Notes: generated by a model from the sequence alone, not told the origin. Shown: positions 34,864 through 43,616, counted from the stretch's first letter. The stretch: DNA of 64,000 nucleotides from Lentisphaeria bacterium (GCA_017541665.1 JAFXYP010000025.1:1-64000), one strand, 5' to 3'. Made by a program: numbers and translations.

Positions 34864-37356
34864 TCACTCGGCGACGATGCCGTCGACCTTCTTGATCTTG
34901 AGGCGCTTCACGGCGTCCTCGCGCATCTTGTACTTGAGGATCTTGCCGGCGGCGTTCATGGGGAACTCCTTCACGAAGTCGACGTAGCGCGGGACCTTGT
35001 ACTTCGCCATGTGGGAGCGCACGAAGTCCTTCATCTCCTCCTCGGTCATGGACTCGCCTTCCTTCAGGATCACGCAGGCGACGATCTCCTCGCCGTACTG
35101 CTCGTCCGGGATGCCGATGACCTGCACGTCGGAGACTTTCGGGTGCGTGTAGATGAATTCCTCGATCTCCTTCGGGTAGATGTTCTCGCCGCCGCGGATG
35201 ATCATGTCCTTCAGGCGGCCGGTGATGCGGTAGTTGCCTTCGGGCGTGCGGAGCGCAAGGTCGCCGGTATGGAGCCAGCCGTCGGCGTCGATGGCGGCGG
35301 CGGTCTCGAGCGGCATCTTGTAGTAGCCCTTCATGATGTTGTAGCCGCGGGCGAGGAATTCGCCGGGCACATTGTCCGGGAGGTCCTTTCCGGTCGCGGG
35401 GTCCACGATGCGGCATTCGATCTCCGGCATGGCGCAGCCCACGGTTTCCACGCGGACGTCCAGCGGGTCGTCGGTGCGGCTCATGGTGCAGCCGGGGGAC
35501 GCCTCGGTCTGGCCGTACACGATCACGATCTCGGTCATGTTCATCTTGTTTACGACGTCCTGCATGACGGACACCGGGCACGGAGAGCCGGCCATGATGC
35601 CGGTGCGCATGTAGGAGAAATCGGTCTTCGGGAAGTCCGGGTGTTCCAGCATGGCGATGAACATCGTGGGCACGCCGTGGAACGCCGTGATCTTCTCCTG
35701 GTTGATGCAGGCGAGCGCGGACTTCGGGGAGAAATAGGGCAGCGGGCAGAGGGTGGTGCCGTGCGTCATGGACGCGGTCATGGCGAGCACCATGCCGAAG
35801 CAGTGGAACATCGGGACCTGGACCATCATGCGGTCGGCCGTGGAGAGGTCCATGCTGTCGCCGATGCACTTGCCGTTGTTCACCACGTTGTAGTGCGTCA
35901 GCATCACGCCCTTGGGGAATCCGGTGGTGCCGGAGGTATACTGCATGTTGCACACGTCGTGGATGTCCACGGCGTCGGCGCGGCGGCGGAGCTCGTCCAT
36001 CGGCACCTTGTTGGAATACTCCACGGCCTCTTCCCAGGTCAGGCTGCCGGGCTGGCGGAAGCCGACCGTAATGACGTTGCGGAGGAAGGGCAGGCGTTTC
36101 GCGTGGAGCGGGTCGCCCGCCTTCGTCTGCGCGAGCTCGGGACAGAGTTCGTTCACGATGCCGGCGTAGTCGGAGTCGCGGTAGCCTTCGATCATCACCA
36201 GCGTGTGCGTGTCGGACTGCCGCAGCAGGTATTCGGCCTCCTGGATCTTGTACGCGGTGTTCACCGTGACCAGGGCGGCGCCGATCTTCGTGGTCGCCCA
36301 GAACGTGATGTACCATTGCGGCACGTTCGTCGCCCAGATCGCCACCTTGCTGCCGGGTTTCACGCCGAGCGCGATCAGGGCGCGGGCGAAGTCGTCCACG
36401 TCGTCGCGGAACTCGGAATAAGTGCGCGTGTAGTCCAGCGTGGTATACTTGAAGGCGTACTGGTCGGGGAATTCGCGGACCATGGCGTCCAGCACCTGGG
36501 AGAACGTCTTTTCGATCAGGATGTCCTTCTTCCAGATGAATTTCCCGGTATGACGCTTGTTTTCGTAGAGGGTCGCTTTGGCGCGGGCGAGCTCGAACCG
36601 GCTCATGTAGCTCACGAACTGCGCGAAGATCACGTCGGGCGAGCTGATCTCGGCTTCCCACTTCGGGTCCCATTCGATGGAGATGAATCCGTCGTAGTTC
36701 ACCGAGTGGAGGGCGTTCATCACGCGGTCGAGCGGGAGCGAGCCCTCGCCGACGATGGCGTGGACTTCGGCGCTCTCGGAGTCCTTCAGGTGGATGTGGC
36801 GGATGTACGCGCCGAGGTTCTTGACCGTGGTCTCGGGCGTTTCGCCGCAGACGCGGTAGGGGTAGTGCAGGTCCCACAGCGCCGCCAGGTTGTCCGTCAT
36901 GAAGCTCGCGAGCAGGTCGCCAAGCTTCTGCGTGTCGGAGTAGTATCCGACCGTCTCCACGAGCAGGACGATGCGGGACTCCTCGGCGAGCGGCAGGGCG
37001 CGGCCGATGAATTCGCGTGCGGCGGCATCGTCCTGTTCCGTGTTCCCGCCGACTTTCAGGCGGATGTACGGCACGTGCAGGCGGCGCGCGGTCGCCAGGC
37101 AGCGCTTGAGTTCGTCGAGTGCGGCTTCCGGCTTCGCGGCGATGTCGTTCACGAGGTCGAGGCAGGAGATGCGCAGGTCGTAGTTGCGGAGCTTGTGCTG
37201 GATGCCGGAGAGGCGTTCGGGCTGGAAATCGCTCCTGAGCTTCGGCGTGTCGATACTGTGGATCTCGATCCCGTTGAACTTGTATTCACGGGCGATCCGT
37301 ATGAAATCGTCGAAACTGTAGGACTCCCAACGATTGGTTGAGAACGACAACTTCAT
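34864..37356 (-). CDS. Fusion: xylose-isomerase-like TIM barrel + acyl-CoA synthetase
   Basis: 830 residues. Residues 1-255 are an AP-endonuclease-2/sugar isomerase-type TIM barrel (FSTNRWESY, FNGIEIHSID) with probable metal ligands in LLVETVGYY, LWDLHYPY, IRHIHLKDS and SIEWDPKWE. From about residue 275 the chain is an AMP-forming acyl-CoA synthetase: YTSGTTGFPKGVMLTH (T474), YGQTEASPG, WLHTGDLA, GRLKDMIIRGGENIYP and the catalytic K805 in AAGKILKY. Both halves look intact. The substrate is unknown; the ligase half resembles medium-chain fatty-acid synthetases. Its ATG overlaps the stop of the LeuA-like gene (ATGA), so both are made together. Confidence 0.9.
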   Translation of the reverse strand: MKLSFSTNRWESYSFDDFIRIAREYKFNGIEIHSIDTPKLRSDFQPERLSGIQHKLRNYDLRISCLDLVNDIAAKPEAALDELKRCLATARRLHVPYIRLKVGGNTEQDDAAAREFIGRALPLAEESRIVLLVETVGYYSDTQKLGDLLASFMTDNLAALWDLHYPYRVCGETPETTVKNLGAYIRHIHLKDSESAEVHAIVGEGSLPLDRVMNALHSVNYDGFISIEWDPKWEAEISSPDVIFAQFVSYMSRFELARAKATLYENKRHTGKFIWKKDILIEKTFSQVLDAMVREFPDQYAFKYTTLDYTRTYSEFRDDVDDFARALIALGVKPGSKVAIWATNVPQWYITFWATTKIGAALVTVNTAYKIQEAEYLLRQSDTHTLVMIEGYRDSDYAGIVNELCPELAQTKAGDPLHAKRLPFLRNVITVGFRQPGSLTWEEAVEYSNKVPMDELRRRADAVDIHDVCNMQYTSGTTGFPKGVMLTHYNVVNNGKCIGDSMDLSTADRMMVQVPMFHCFGMVLAMTASMTHGTTLCPLPYFSPKSALACINQEKITAFHGVPTMFIAMLEHPDFPKTDFSYMRTGIMAGSPCPVSVMQDVVNKMNMTEIVIVYGQTEASPGCTMSRTDDPLDVRVETVGCAMPEIECRIVDPATGKDLPDNVPGEFLARGYNIMKGYYKMPLETAAAIDADGWLHTGDLALRTPEGNYRITGRLKDMIIRGGENIYPKEIEEFIYTHPKVSDVQVIGIPDEQYGEEIVACVILKEGESMTEEEMKDFVRSHMAKYKVPRYVDFVKEFPMNAAGKILKYKMREDAVKRLKIKKVDGIVAE

Positions 37357-38783
37357 TTGACACCTGCCTCATAACAGATCTTGTTCACGGCGTCGATGAA
37401 CGCGCGGATGCCCGCGCCGATGACGTCGGTGGAGATGCCTTTGCCCGAGTACACCTTGTTCTCGTAGCGGAGCTTCACGATGGTGGAGCCCATCGCAGCG
37501 GTGCCGCCGGTCACGGACTGGATTTGGAAGTCGTCCAGCTCGAAATGGTGGTCGAGGATCTCCTCGATGGCGAGGAATGCGGCGTCGATCGGGCCGTCGC
37601 CCGTGCTGAAGCCCTTCACCTCGACGCCGTTGCGTTCGAGGATGACGTGAGCATAGGACGTGATCTCGTTGCCGGAGGTGATGACGAAAGACTTGAGCGC
37701 GTAGGTCGCCGGCACCTGGAACGAGACCGTGCCGATGATGGCTTCGAGCTCCTTCGGGCCGACTGCTTCCGTCTTCTTCCGCACGATGCGCTGCACGGAC
37801 TCGTAGACGGAGTCCAACGCGCTTTCGTCGAGGTCGTAGCCCATCTGGCGGACGGCTTCGGCGACGGCTTCGCGGGAATCGGAGTTGGAAAGGGTGAAAC
37901 TGATCTCGCCGGAAGCGGATGCGGCCGCGTCGGGCTCGACGCACTCGTCCTGCATGGCGCTGCCGCTCAGGATCTGGCGGATCTGGTCGCAGGACTTCTC
38001 CAGTACGGTCATGTTGAGGTTGCAGGACACTCCGAGGGCGTCGCCCTTCGCGCGGAAGACGTGCGCGATGCTGCGGAGGCTGGGCTCGTTCATGCCGGAG
38101 CAGGCGGTCTTGATCTGGCTGAACCCGGTGTTCACGCTGGCGAAAATGCACGCCGCGGCCATGTGGAGGGAGTTGGAATACTCGAACGACAGCTTCACAT
38201 TCGCGAGCTCGGGGACGGCCTCGGTCAGGGCCGTGATGAACCGGCTGGACTCCTCGGGCAGCATCACGCCCGCGGTGTCGCAGACGGTGATGATGCCGGC
38301 GCCGCATTCGATGCCGGCGCGGATCGCCTGTGCCAGGAACTCGACCTCGGCGCGCGTGGCGTCGTGCAGCGTGAGCTCGACGTCTTCGCAGAGTTCGCGG
38401 CACGCCTTGACCTGAGCGCGGATCATCTCCAGCACGACCGGCGGCTTCTTGTGGAACCGGTACTCCATCTGAACCGTCGAAACCGGCGCGACCACGTTCA
38501 GGCGCGGACGTTTCGCGGCGCGAAGTGCCTCCCAGGTCTCCGGAAGAAGCTCCGGATCAAGCCCGACCGGGCAGGCAAGAATGCAGCGCGTCATAAGGGG
38601 AGCAAGCGTGTGAAGGAAAACGATGTCGTTTTTCCCGTTCACGATCGGAGCCGTTTCAATGGCATCCACGTTCAGCTTGTCAAGCTGACGCGCCACCTCG
38701 ATCTTTTCCTTAAAGCTCAAGGAACTGCCGTTGCACGCGGCTTGTTCGCGCAACGACACATCGACGATTTGTATTTCTTTCAT
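37353..38783 (-). CDS. Divergent LeuA-like (isopropylmalate synthase family) protein
   Basis: 476 residues. The HMGL-type TIM barrel is clear (IVDVSLREQAACNGSSLS, VELTLHDATR, ITVCDTAGVMLPEE), as is the LeuA C-terminal domain (GDGPIDAAFLAIEEIL, YSGKGISTDVIGAGI). Metal-site positions are changed, though: the family HxH is E201-Y-S203 here (LSFEYSNSLHMA), LRDG reads LREQ, and the NGIGERAGN segment reads ACSGMNEPS. A standard condensation using a divalent metal is therefore doubtful. AAGGAG sets the start at 38783. It is the first gene of a two-gene unit with the isomerase/ligase fusion. Confidence 0.83.
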   Translation of the reverse strand: MKEIQIVDVSLREQAACNGSSLSFKEKIEVARQLDKLNVDAIETAPIVNGKNDIVFLHTLAPLMTRCILACPVGLDPELLPETWEALRAAKRPRLNVVAPVSTVQMEYRFHKKPPVVLEMIRAQVKACRELCEDVELTLHDATRAEVEFLAQAIRAGIECGAGIITVCDTAGVMLPEESSRFITALTEAVPELANVKLSFEYSNSLHMAAACIFASVNTGFSQIKTACSGMNEPSLRSIAHVFRAKGDALGVSCNLNMTVLEKSCDQIRQILSGSAMQDECVEPDAAASASGEISFTLSNSDSREAVAEAVRQMGYDLDESALDSVYESVQRIVRKKTEAVGPKELEAIIGTVSFQVPATYALKSFVITSGNEITSYAHVILERNGVEVKGFSTGDGPIDAAFLAIEEILDHHFELDDFQIQSVTGGTAAMGSTIVKLRYENKVYSGKGISTDVIGAGIRAFIDAVNKICYEAGVK

Positions 38784-38860
38784 GGGCGTCTCCTTACGAC
38801 GTTCGCCATCCCTGCCCGGCACCGCGCCGGACATTCGCGGCAGAAAAGATATAAACCTTT

Positions 38861-38889
38861 AATATACAGCGTCCCCCTGAAAAAATCAA
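38861..38889 (-). promoter_or_regulatory. Promoter of the LeuA-like / fusion unit
   Basis: On the minus strand TTGATT (38889-38884), 17-nt spacer, extended TG-TATATT (38866-38861). Confidence 0.65.
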
Positions 38890-39062
38890 ACAAAAACATG
38901 ACCCGTCCCCTCTTTTTTCCATAAATATCTTTGATACGAAATACAGGAATAAACACTATATCCGTATCTTTGTCCCTGAAGGAAAGCCGCTTAGGAACTA
39001 TGCCCCCTGTCCGCCTTTCTCCACAGTGGCAGTACGCTGCGCTATGGGAAGTGAATTGCCGC

Positions 39063-39677
39063 TCAGCGGGCGGGCACAGGGGATGATTTCCGGATCCAGC
39101 GGTCGAGGAAGGCCATCTGATCCGGGGTGTGGAACCAGTGTTCGCCGCCGGGCATGACCGTGAGCGGCGCGCCGATGCGGGAAGCGAATTCGGACATCGT
39201 TTCGGGCGGGGTCAGGAAGTCATGCTCGCCGTACAGGATGCGGGTCGGGACGGTCCATTGGATCGGGTGCTGCCGCACGTCGCAAAGCCAGTCCCAGGAC
39301 AGTGTCTCGCCGAAACCGATCGGGATTTCCTTTCTGGCGCGGAGCTCGTCTTCCGTGATGTCTGCCTTTTCCATCATGCCCGCGATCAGCTTCTCCATAT
39401 CCACGACAGGGGAGATGAAGAGCGCGCGATCGATTAGCCGGGAGGACAGCGAGGTCATGGAGAGAAATGCCCCGATGCTGTTCGAGACCAAAGTCAGCGA
39501 GCCGCATTCCGCCCGCAGAGGCTCGAAAAAGCGCGGGAACTCCTCGCGCGCCTCCCACGGAGTCTGTGCCCGGTAGTCGAATCCGAAAATTTCACTCCCG
39601 GGGAAAAGCGGCCTGTAGTGTTCCGCTTCGCCGGCACTGCCGCCCTTTCCATGCACATAGACGATCCGATGTTTCAT
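39063..39677 (-). CDS. Alpha/beta hydrolase
   Basis: 204 residues. A small alpha/beta-fold hydrolase: RIVYVHGKGG oxyanion region, nucleophile Ser in LVSNSIGAF (Ser-Asn-Ser-Ile-Gly instead of Gly-x-Ser-x-Gly), acid in YGEHDFLTP, and His in PGGEHWFH. Substrate unknown. The start at 39677 gives the normal family N-terminus; an ATG at 39713 adds 12 residues. It follows the symporter gene on the same strand and probably shares its transcript. Confidence 0.8.
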   Translation of the reverse strand: MKHRIVYVHGKGGSAGEAEHYRPLFPGSEIFGFDYRAQTPWEAREEFPRFFEPLRAECGSLTLVSNSIGAFLSMTSLSSRLIDRALFISPVVDMEKLIAGMMEKADITEDELRARKEIPIGFGETLSWDWLCDVRQHPIQWTVPTRILYGEHDFLTPPETMSEFASRIGAPLTVMPGGEHWFHTPDQMAFLDRWIRKSSPVPAR

Positions 39678-39722
39678 GCCAGCTTCACTCGCCCGGATAG
39701 TTTGCAGCCCCATTTGCCCGGT

Positions 39723-41141
39723 TCAGTCTTCCAATTGGTCGGGGTCGAGGGATTTGCCTTCCTGATTGATCCTGACGCATACGGGATCGGGCTCGCCGAT
39801 TTTGCCGGTCCAGAGGTATTTGGCGGTCTCCTCCTTCACGACACGGCAGAGCCACAGCAGACAGACCACGTTCGGGATCACCATCAGGCCGTTCGCGATG
39901 TCCGAGATGTTCCATACGATCGGCAGCGAGACGACCGCGCCGAGGAACACGAGCGGGATGTACGCCGCGCGGAAGACCTGGAACATGGTTTTGCCGCCGA
40001 GGTAGTGGATCGCCTGGCGTCCGTAGCAGAACCAGCCGAGGATCGTGGTGTAGGCGAAGATCGACAGGCAGACGGAGAGGATGTATTTCCCCGCGTATGG
40101 GATCCGTTCGAATGCGTTGAATGCAAGTTCCGGCGCAGTGAACGCCGCGAAATCGGGCTCGGAGTTCAGCGTCAGCGCGGTGGAGACCAGCGAGATGCCC
40201 GTCAGCGCGCAGATGCAGACGGTGTCCCAGAACGTCCCGGTGGACGAGATCAGCGCCTGCCGGACGGCGTTTGCGGTCTTTGCGCTCGCGGCGATCAGGG
40301 GCGCCGAGCCCATGCCGGATTCGTTGGAGAAGAGCCCGCGCGCCACGCCGTAGCGGATCGCGGTCATCATCGCCACGCCGAGGAACCCGCCCCCGACGGC
40401 CTTCGTGCCGAAGGCGTCCGTCACGATCAGGCGGATCGCCGGCAGCACGGCGGATGCGTTGCGCCCGATGATGACGAAGCACCCGAGGACGTACAGGAGC
40501 GCCATGGCGGGGACCAGCGCGCCGCAGACTTTGGAGATGAACTTGAGGCCGCCGACCACGACCAGGAGGATCAGCAGGGCCTCGGCCGCGCCCGTCGCCC
40601 ACATCGGCGCGGAGAACGTCTTCCCGATGGTCTCCGCCACGGCGTTGCTCTGCGTCATGCTGCCGATCCCGCAGCACGCCAGCAGGACGAAAGCGGAGAA
40701 GAGGACCGCGAGCCATTTGCACTTCATGCCGCGTTCGATCGCGTACATCGGGCCGCCTCGGATCATGCCGTCATCGTCGACGATGCGGTATTTGACCGCG
40801 AGCACGCCCTCCGCGTACTTGGTCGCGATGCCGAAGACGCCGCAGAGCCAGCACCAGAAGACCGCGCCGGGGCCGCCGCATACGATCGCGGTCCCGACGC
40901 CAATGATGTTGCCGGTGCCGATGGTCGCGGCCAGGGCGATCGCCAGGGCGCCGAACTGCGAGACTTCGCCGTCCGCGCCGGAATCGTTCCGGACGCTCAG
41001 CTTGATGCCGAGGAAGATGTGCCGCTGGATGACTTTCAGGTAGAATGTCAGAAAGACATGGCATCCGAGCAGGAGGATCAGCAGGGGCGGCCCCCAGAGG
41101 AACGAGTCGAGCGCCTCGATCCAGTCCGCGATCTGTTTCAT
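39723..41141 (-). CDS. Na+:alanine/glycine symporter (AGCS family)
   Basis: 472 residues with about ten or more transmembrane helices. Family hallmarks: ALAATIGTGNIIGVGTAI, GGPGAVFWCWLCGVFGIATKY, GGPMYAIERG, GLFSNESGMGSAP and SVCLSIFAYTTILGWFCYG. It imports alanine or glycine with sodium; the exact amino acid is uncertain. The start at 41141 follows AAGGAAA; the longer open frame upstream contains the promoter and is not used. Transcribed divergently from the DUF4139 gene. Confidence 0.92.
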   Translation of the reverse strand: MKQIADWIEALDSFLWGPPLLILLLGCHVFLTFYLKVIQRHIFLGIKLSVRNDSGADGEVSQFGALAIALAATIGTGNIIGVGTAIVCGGPGAVFWCWLCGVFGIATKYAEGVLAVKYRIVDDDGMIRGGPMYAIERGMKCKWLAVLFSAFVLLACCGIGSMTQSNAVAETIGKTFSAPMWATGAAEALLILLVVVGGLKFISKVCGALVPAMALLYVLGCFVIIGRNASAVLPAIRLIVTDAFGTKAVGGGFLGVAMMTAIRYGVARGLFSNESGMGSAPLIAASAKTANAVRQALISSTGTFWDTVCICALTGISLVSTALTLNSEPDFAAFTAPELAFNAFERIPYAGKYILSVCLSIFAYTTILGWFCYGRQAIHYLGGKTMFQVFRAAYIPLVFLGAVVSLPIVWNISDIANGLMVIPNVVCLLWLCRVVKEETAKYLWTGKIGEPDPVCVRINQEGKSLDPDQLED

Positions 41142-41196
41142 GGCGAATGGTTTCCTTCCGAGAAGATAAAAAAAGAAGCATAAAAATAAAACAAAT

Positions 41197-41225
41197 AAAA
41201 TAGCACGTAAAACGTCCTTTGTCAA
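41197..41225 (-). promoter_or_regulatory. Promoter of the symporter / hydrolase operon
   Basis: On the minus strand: consensus TTGACA (41225-41220), 17-nt spacer, TATTTT (41202-41197). Confidence 0.75.
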
Positions 41226-41372
41226 ATTGTCAGGCCCACCGCTTTTGTCAAACCAGCCGGACCGGCGGCGGACATTCGCGACGAAGCCGGATTTTTTCAC
41301 TTCGTTTTCGTTTTTTGCAGGGGAAAGGAATCCGTCGAATCGTTGCAAATCCATAAAAAAAACGCATTACGC

Positions 41373-41400
41373 TTGACAAGCGGCATCAGAGGTGTATAGT
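41373..41400 (+). promoter_or_regulatory. Promoter of the DUF4139 gene
   Basis: Consensus TTGACA (41373-41378), 16-nt spacer with TG, TATAGT (41395-41400). Confidence 0.8.
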
Positions 41401-41464
41401 ATAACAAACATTTCATGTTTCTTTTTTCACCAACCTCATCAACCGCAGAAAGGATCCCCCAACC

Positions 41465-43282
41465 ATGAAAAAAATCCTGTTCGTTCTGCTCGGTGCGGCC
41501 GCCTTCGGGTTCGTCGCCGCAAGTGTCTTCGCGCCTCTCCCGCTCCACGGGCAGACCGCCGCCCCGGGCCAGTCCGGGAAGGATGCCGACAAGCAGGAGC
41601 CGGACAACGCTCCGATCGTGAAGCTCCAGCTGTTCAAGAACGGCTTCGGATTCGTGACGCGCGAGATCGCGCCGCGCGACTGGAAGGATCCGCTGGTCCT
41701 GAAGCCCGCCATTTCGCCGCGGCACGGCACGTTGTGGTTTGCCCCGGCGGAGACCATCATCCGCCGCACCACCCGCGAGCGCACCATGGTCGAAACCGCG
41801 GCAGCGAAGAAGAACGACATGCCGGGTTACCAGCCGAACTGGTCGAACCTCACCGACGCGTTCGCCTGGCAGCAGGTCACGGTGAAGACCAAAGACGGCA
41901 TCGAGCACACCGGGACCGTGATCGGCAACCAGCAGCCGCAGCAGACGAATGAGGAGCAGAAGATCGAGGTTATCGACACGCTTTCCGCGTACCGTTCCTC
42001 CTCGTCCTCCATCCGTTCCTATTCGTCCGCCGTCCCCGCCGTCCCCGTTAAATCGCCGTTCGGGCAGGTCTTCCTCACGCTGAAGACGGACGAGGGCGAC
42101 TTCCTCACGCTCCGGCAGGAGGAAATCGTGGCGATCCGCGCGAAGCGCATGTCCGACGGCGAATCCCCGGCCGCGAACGCCGAAAAGAAGACGAAGACGA
42201 CCGAGGAAGTGCAGGTCGTCGAAGCGCCGAAGAACCACCTCGGTCCGGTCAGGATGCGCTACCTGTCGCAGGACGTCACCTGGTCGCCGTTCTACCGCGT
42301 GAACCTGAAGGACGACGGCAAGCTCACGATCGACGCGTCCGCCACGATCATGAACAACCTCGAGGACTTCGAGGACACCGAGGTCGAGTTCATCTCCGGC
42401 TTCCCGAATATGGTGTTCGCCTCCTCGCTCTCCGCCCTCTCGAAGGGTATGTCGTTCCAGAGCTTCCTCAACAACCTCGCCAACCCGAGCGAGCCGTCCT
42501 ATCTGCGTTCGAGCAGCGCCCGTAGCGGCGTATTGAGGCAGGCGGAGATGCTGTCCAACAGCGCGGTCTATTACGATATGGAGGAGGACGATGAATATAG
42601 GACGCAGAAGCCCTCCCTGTGGACCGCGTCCGGGATGGACGACATGCAGTACAAGTCCGCCGGCAAGCTCACGATGAAGAAGGGCGACGTGCTCCAGCTG
42701 CCGATCGCGTCCGCCCCGGCGGAATACGAACTCATCACCACCTGGACCGCCCCCATGGAGAAACGTTTTGCCTTCGGCGAGGCGTCCGCCGACGCGACGC
42801 TGTGGAACTGCATCCGCTTCCGCAACCCGTTCGAGTTCGCCCTGACCTCCGCGCCGTACGAGATCGAGCAGGACGGCAACGTGCTCGGGCAGAGCACCGG
42901 CACCTGGTTCGGCACGGGCCAGCTCGCCACGGTCAGGATCACGAAGTCCATGGCCGTGACCGCGACCATGACGCAGGCCGAGAGCGGCAGTCTGAACCGG
43001 TACTACACCGAAAAGAAGTGGGACAACACCTACAAATACCATTACCCGGACGTCACGGCGCAGATCGTGCTCACGAACCACGGCACGAAGCCCGTGAAGG
43101 TGGTCTTCGACTCCGTCTTCTACGGCGAGCTCGTCGAGGCTGACGGCGAACCGAAAAAGGCCCGGCTGCTGACGGACAACCGGACGCGGAACCAGAAAAA
43201 CAAGCTGACGTGGGAAGTCACGGTACCCGCATCCGACAAGACCACGCTTAACTACACCTACAAGGTCATCCTGGATAACTAA
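41465..43282 (+). CDS. Secreted DUF4139-type protein
   Basis: 605 residues with a signal peptide (FVLLGAAAFGFVAASVFA). The body resembles the DUF4139/mucoidy-inhibitor-A group: LQLFKNGFGFVTREI near the N-terminus, then RMRYLSQDVTWSPFYRVNL, and a C-terminal beta-domain (NKLTWEVTVPASDKTTLNYT). A Ser-rich linker (YRSSSSSIRSYSS) divides the halves. It is probably periplasmic or surface-located; molecular role unknown. Repeat copy F begins at the last base of its stop codon. Confidence 0.72.
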   Translation: MKKILFVLLGAAAFGFVAASVFAPLPLHGQTAAPGQSGKDADKQEPDNAPIVKLQLFKNGFGFVTREIAPRDWKDPLVLKPAISPRHGTLWFAPAETIIRRTTRERTMVETAAAKKNDMPGYQPNWSNLTDAFAWQQVTVKTKDGIEHTGTVIGNQQPQQTNEEQKIEVIDTLSAYRSSSSSIRSYSSAVPAVPVKSPFGQVFLTLKTDEGDFLTLRQEEIVAIRAKRMSDGESPAANAEKKTKTTEEVQVVEAPKNHLGPVRMRYLSQDVTWSPFYRVNLKDDGKLTIDASATIMNNLEDFEDTEVEFISGFPNMVFASSLSALSKGMSFQSFLNNLANPSEPSYLRSSSARSGVLRQAEMLSNSAVYYDMEEDDEYRTQKPSLWTASGMDDMQYKSAGKLTMKKGDVLQLPIASAPAEYELITTWTAPMEKRFAFGEASADATLWNCIRFRNPFEFALTSAPYEIEQDGNVLGQSTGTWFGTGQLATVRITKSMAVTATMTQAESGSLNRYYTEKKWDNTYKYHYPDVTAQIVLTNHGTKPVKVVFDSVFYGELVEADGEPKKARLLTDNRTRNQKNKLTWEVTVPASDKTTLNYTYKVILDN

Positions 43283-43456
43283 CACGCTGCGTGTGCCGAT
43301 ACAGTGCCTTGCCTCGCAACGGCACACCGCAAGCGGTGCCGATACAGTACTCTGCTTCGCAACGGCACGTGCTCTCGCGTAGCGGAGCACAACTCGACAC
43401 ACTCTGTGTGTGCGCGAGCGGAAGCCGCGCACCTTTACAGTGGAGGCTTCGCTTCC
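43282..43456 (+). repeat. Dispersed hairpin repeat, copy F (longest copy)
   Basis: In order: beta ACACG-CTG-CGTGT (43282-43294). Next come two long-loop alpha variants GTGCCG...CGGCAC, whose loops share GATACAGT and TTGC/TTCGCAA, separated by a beta with ACCGC-AA-GCGGT. Then alpha GTGCTC...GAGCAC, beta ACACAC-TCT-GTGTGT, alpha GCGC-GAGCGGAAGCC-GCGC, and spacer CCTTTACAGT. The last element is beta GGAGGC (43442-43447), TTC, GCTTCC (43451-43456). It lies between two plus-strand genes. Confidence 0.9.
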
Positions 43457-43497
43457 TGCCCGTGCGGGTGTTTTACGCTCGCGCGGGCGTTTTCTGT

Positions 43498-43526
43498 TTG
43501 AAAAATGACTCCCCGCGGAGTATATT
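43498..43526 (+). promoter_or_regulatory. Promoter of the rhomboid gene
   Basis: TTGAAA (43498-43503), 17-nt spacer, TATATT (43521-43526). Confidence 0.7.
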
Positions 43527-43552
43527 ATTTTTTGCGAACCCGTTTTGAATTG

Positions 43553-43589
43553 AGGCCGGGCGGGGGATGCCCGCCGGCCTGCATTTTTT
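43553..43589 (+). terminator. Terminator-like hairpin in the rhomboid leader
   Basis: AGGCCGGGCGGG (43553-43564) pairs with CCCGCCGGCCT (43570-43580), one bulged G, followed by GCATTTTTT. It lies between the promoter at 43498-43526 and the rhomboid start codon at 43617, so it would stop most transcripts early unless relieved. Confidence 0.65.
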
Positions 43590-43616
43590 GTTTGATCGAC
43601 AGGAGAAGCAGGATCC

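Larger units (their letters stand above)
41142..41464. other. Divergent promoter region between symporter and DUF4139 genes
   Basis: 323 nt without a gene. It holds the symporter promoter (41197-41225), the DUF4139 promoter (41373-41400) and, between them, a GC-rich patch with CCGGACCGGCGG near 41259-41270. No riboswitch was recognised. Confidence 0.55.

Noticed and set aside
31170-34895. Very long open frame on the plus strand opposite the PFOR gene
   Set aside because: It is a shadow of a GC-rich gene: the opposite strand encodes an intact, recognisable PFOR, and the plus-strand translation has no family features.
39723-41464. Glycine riboswitch upstream of the AGCS symporter
   Set aside because: The leader between promoter and start codon is short and AT-rich, and no glycine aptamer core could be recognised.
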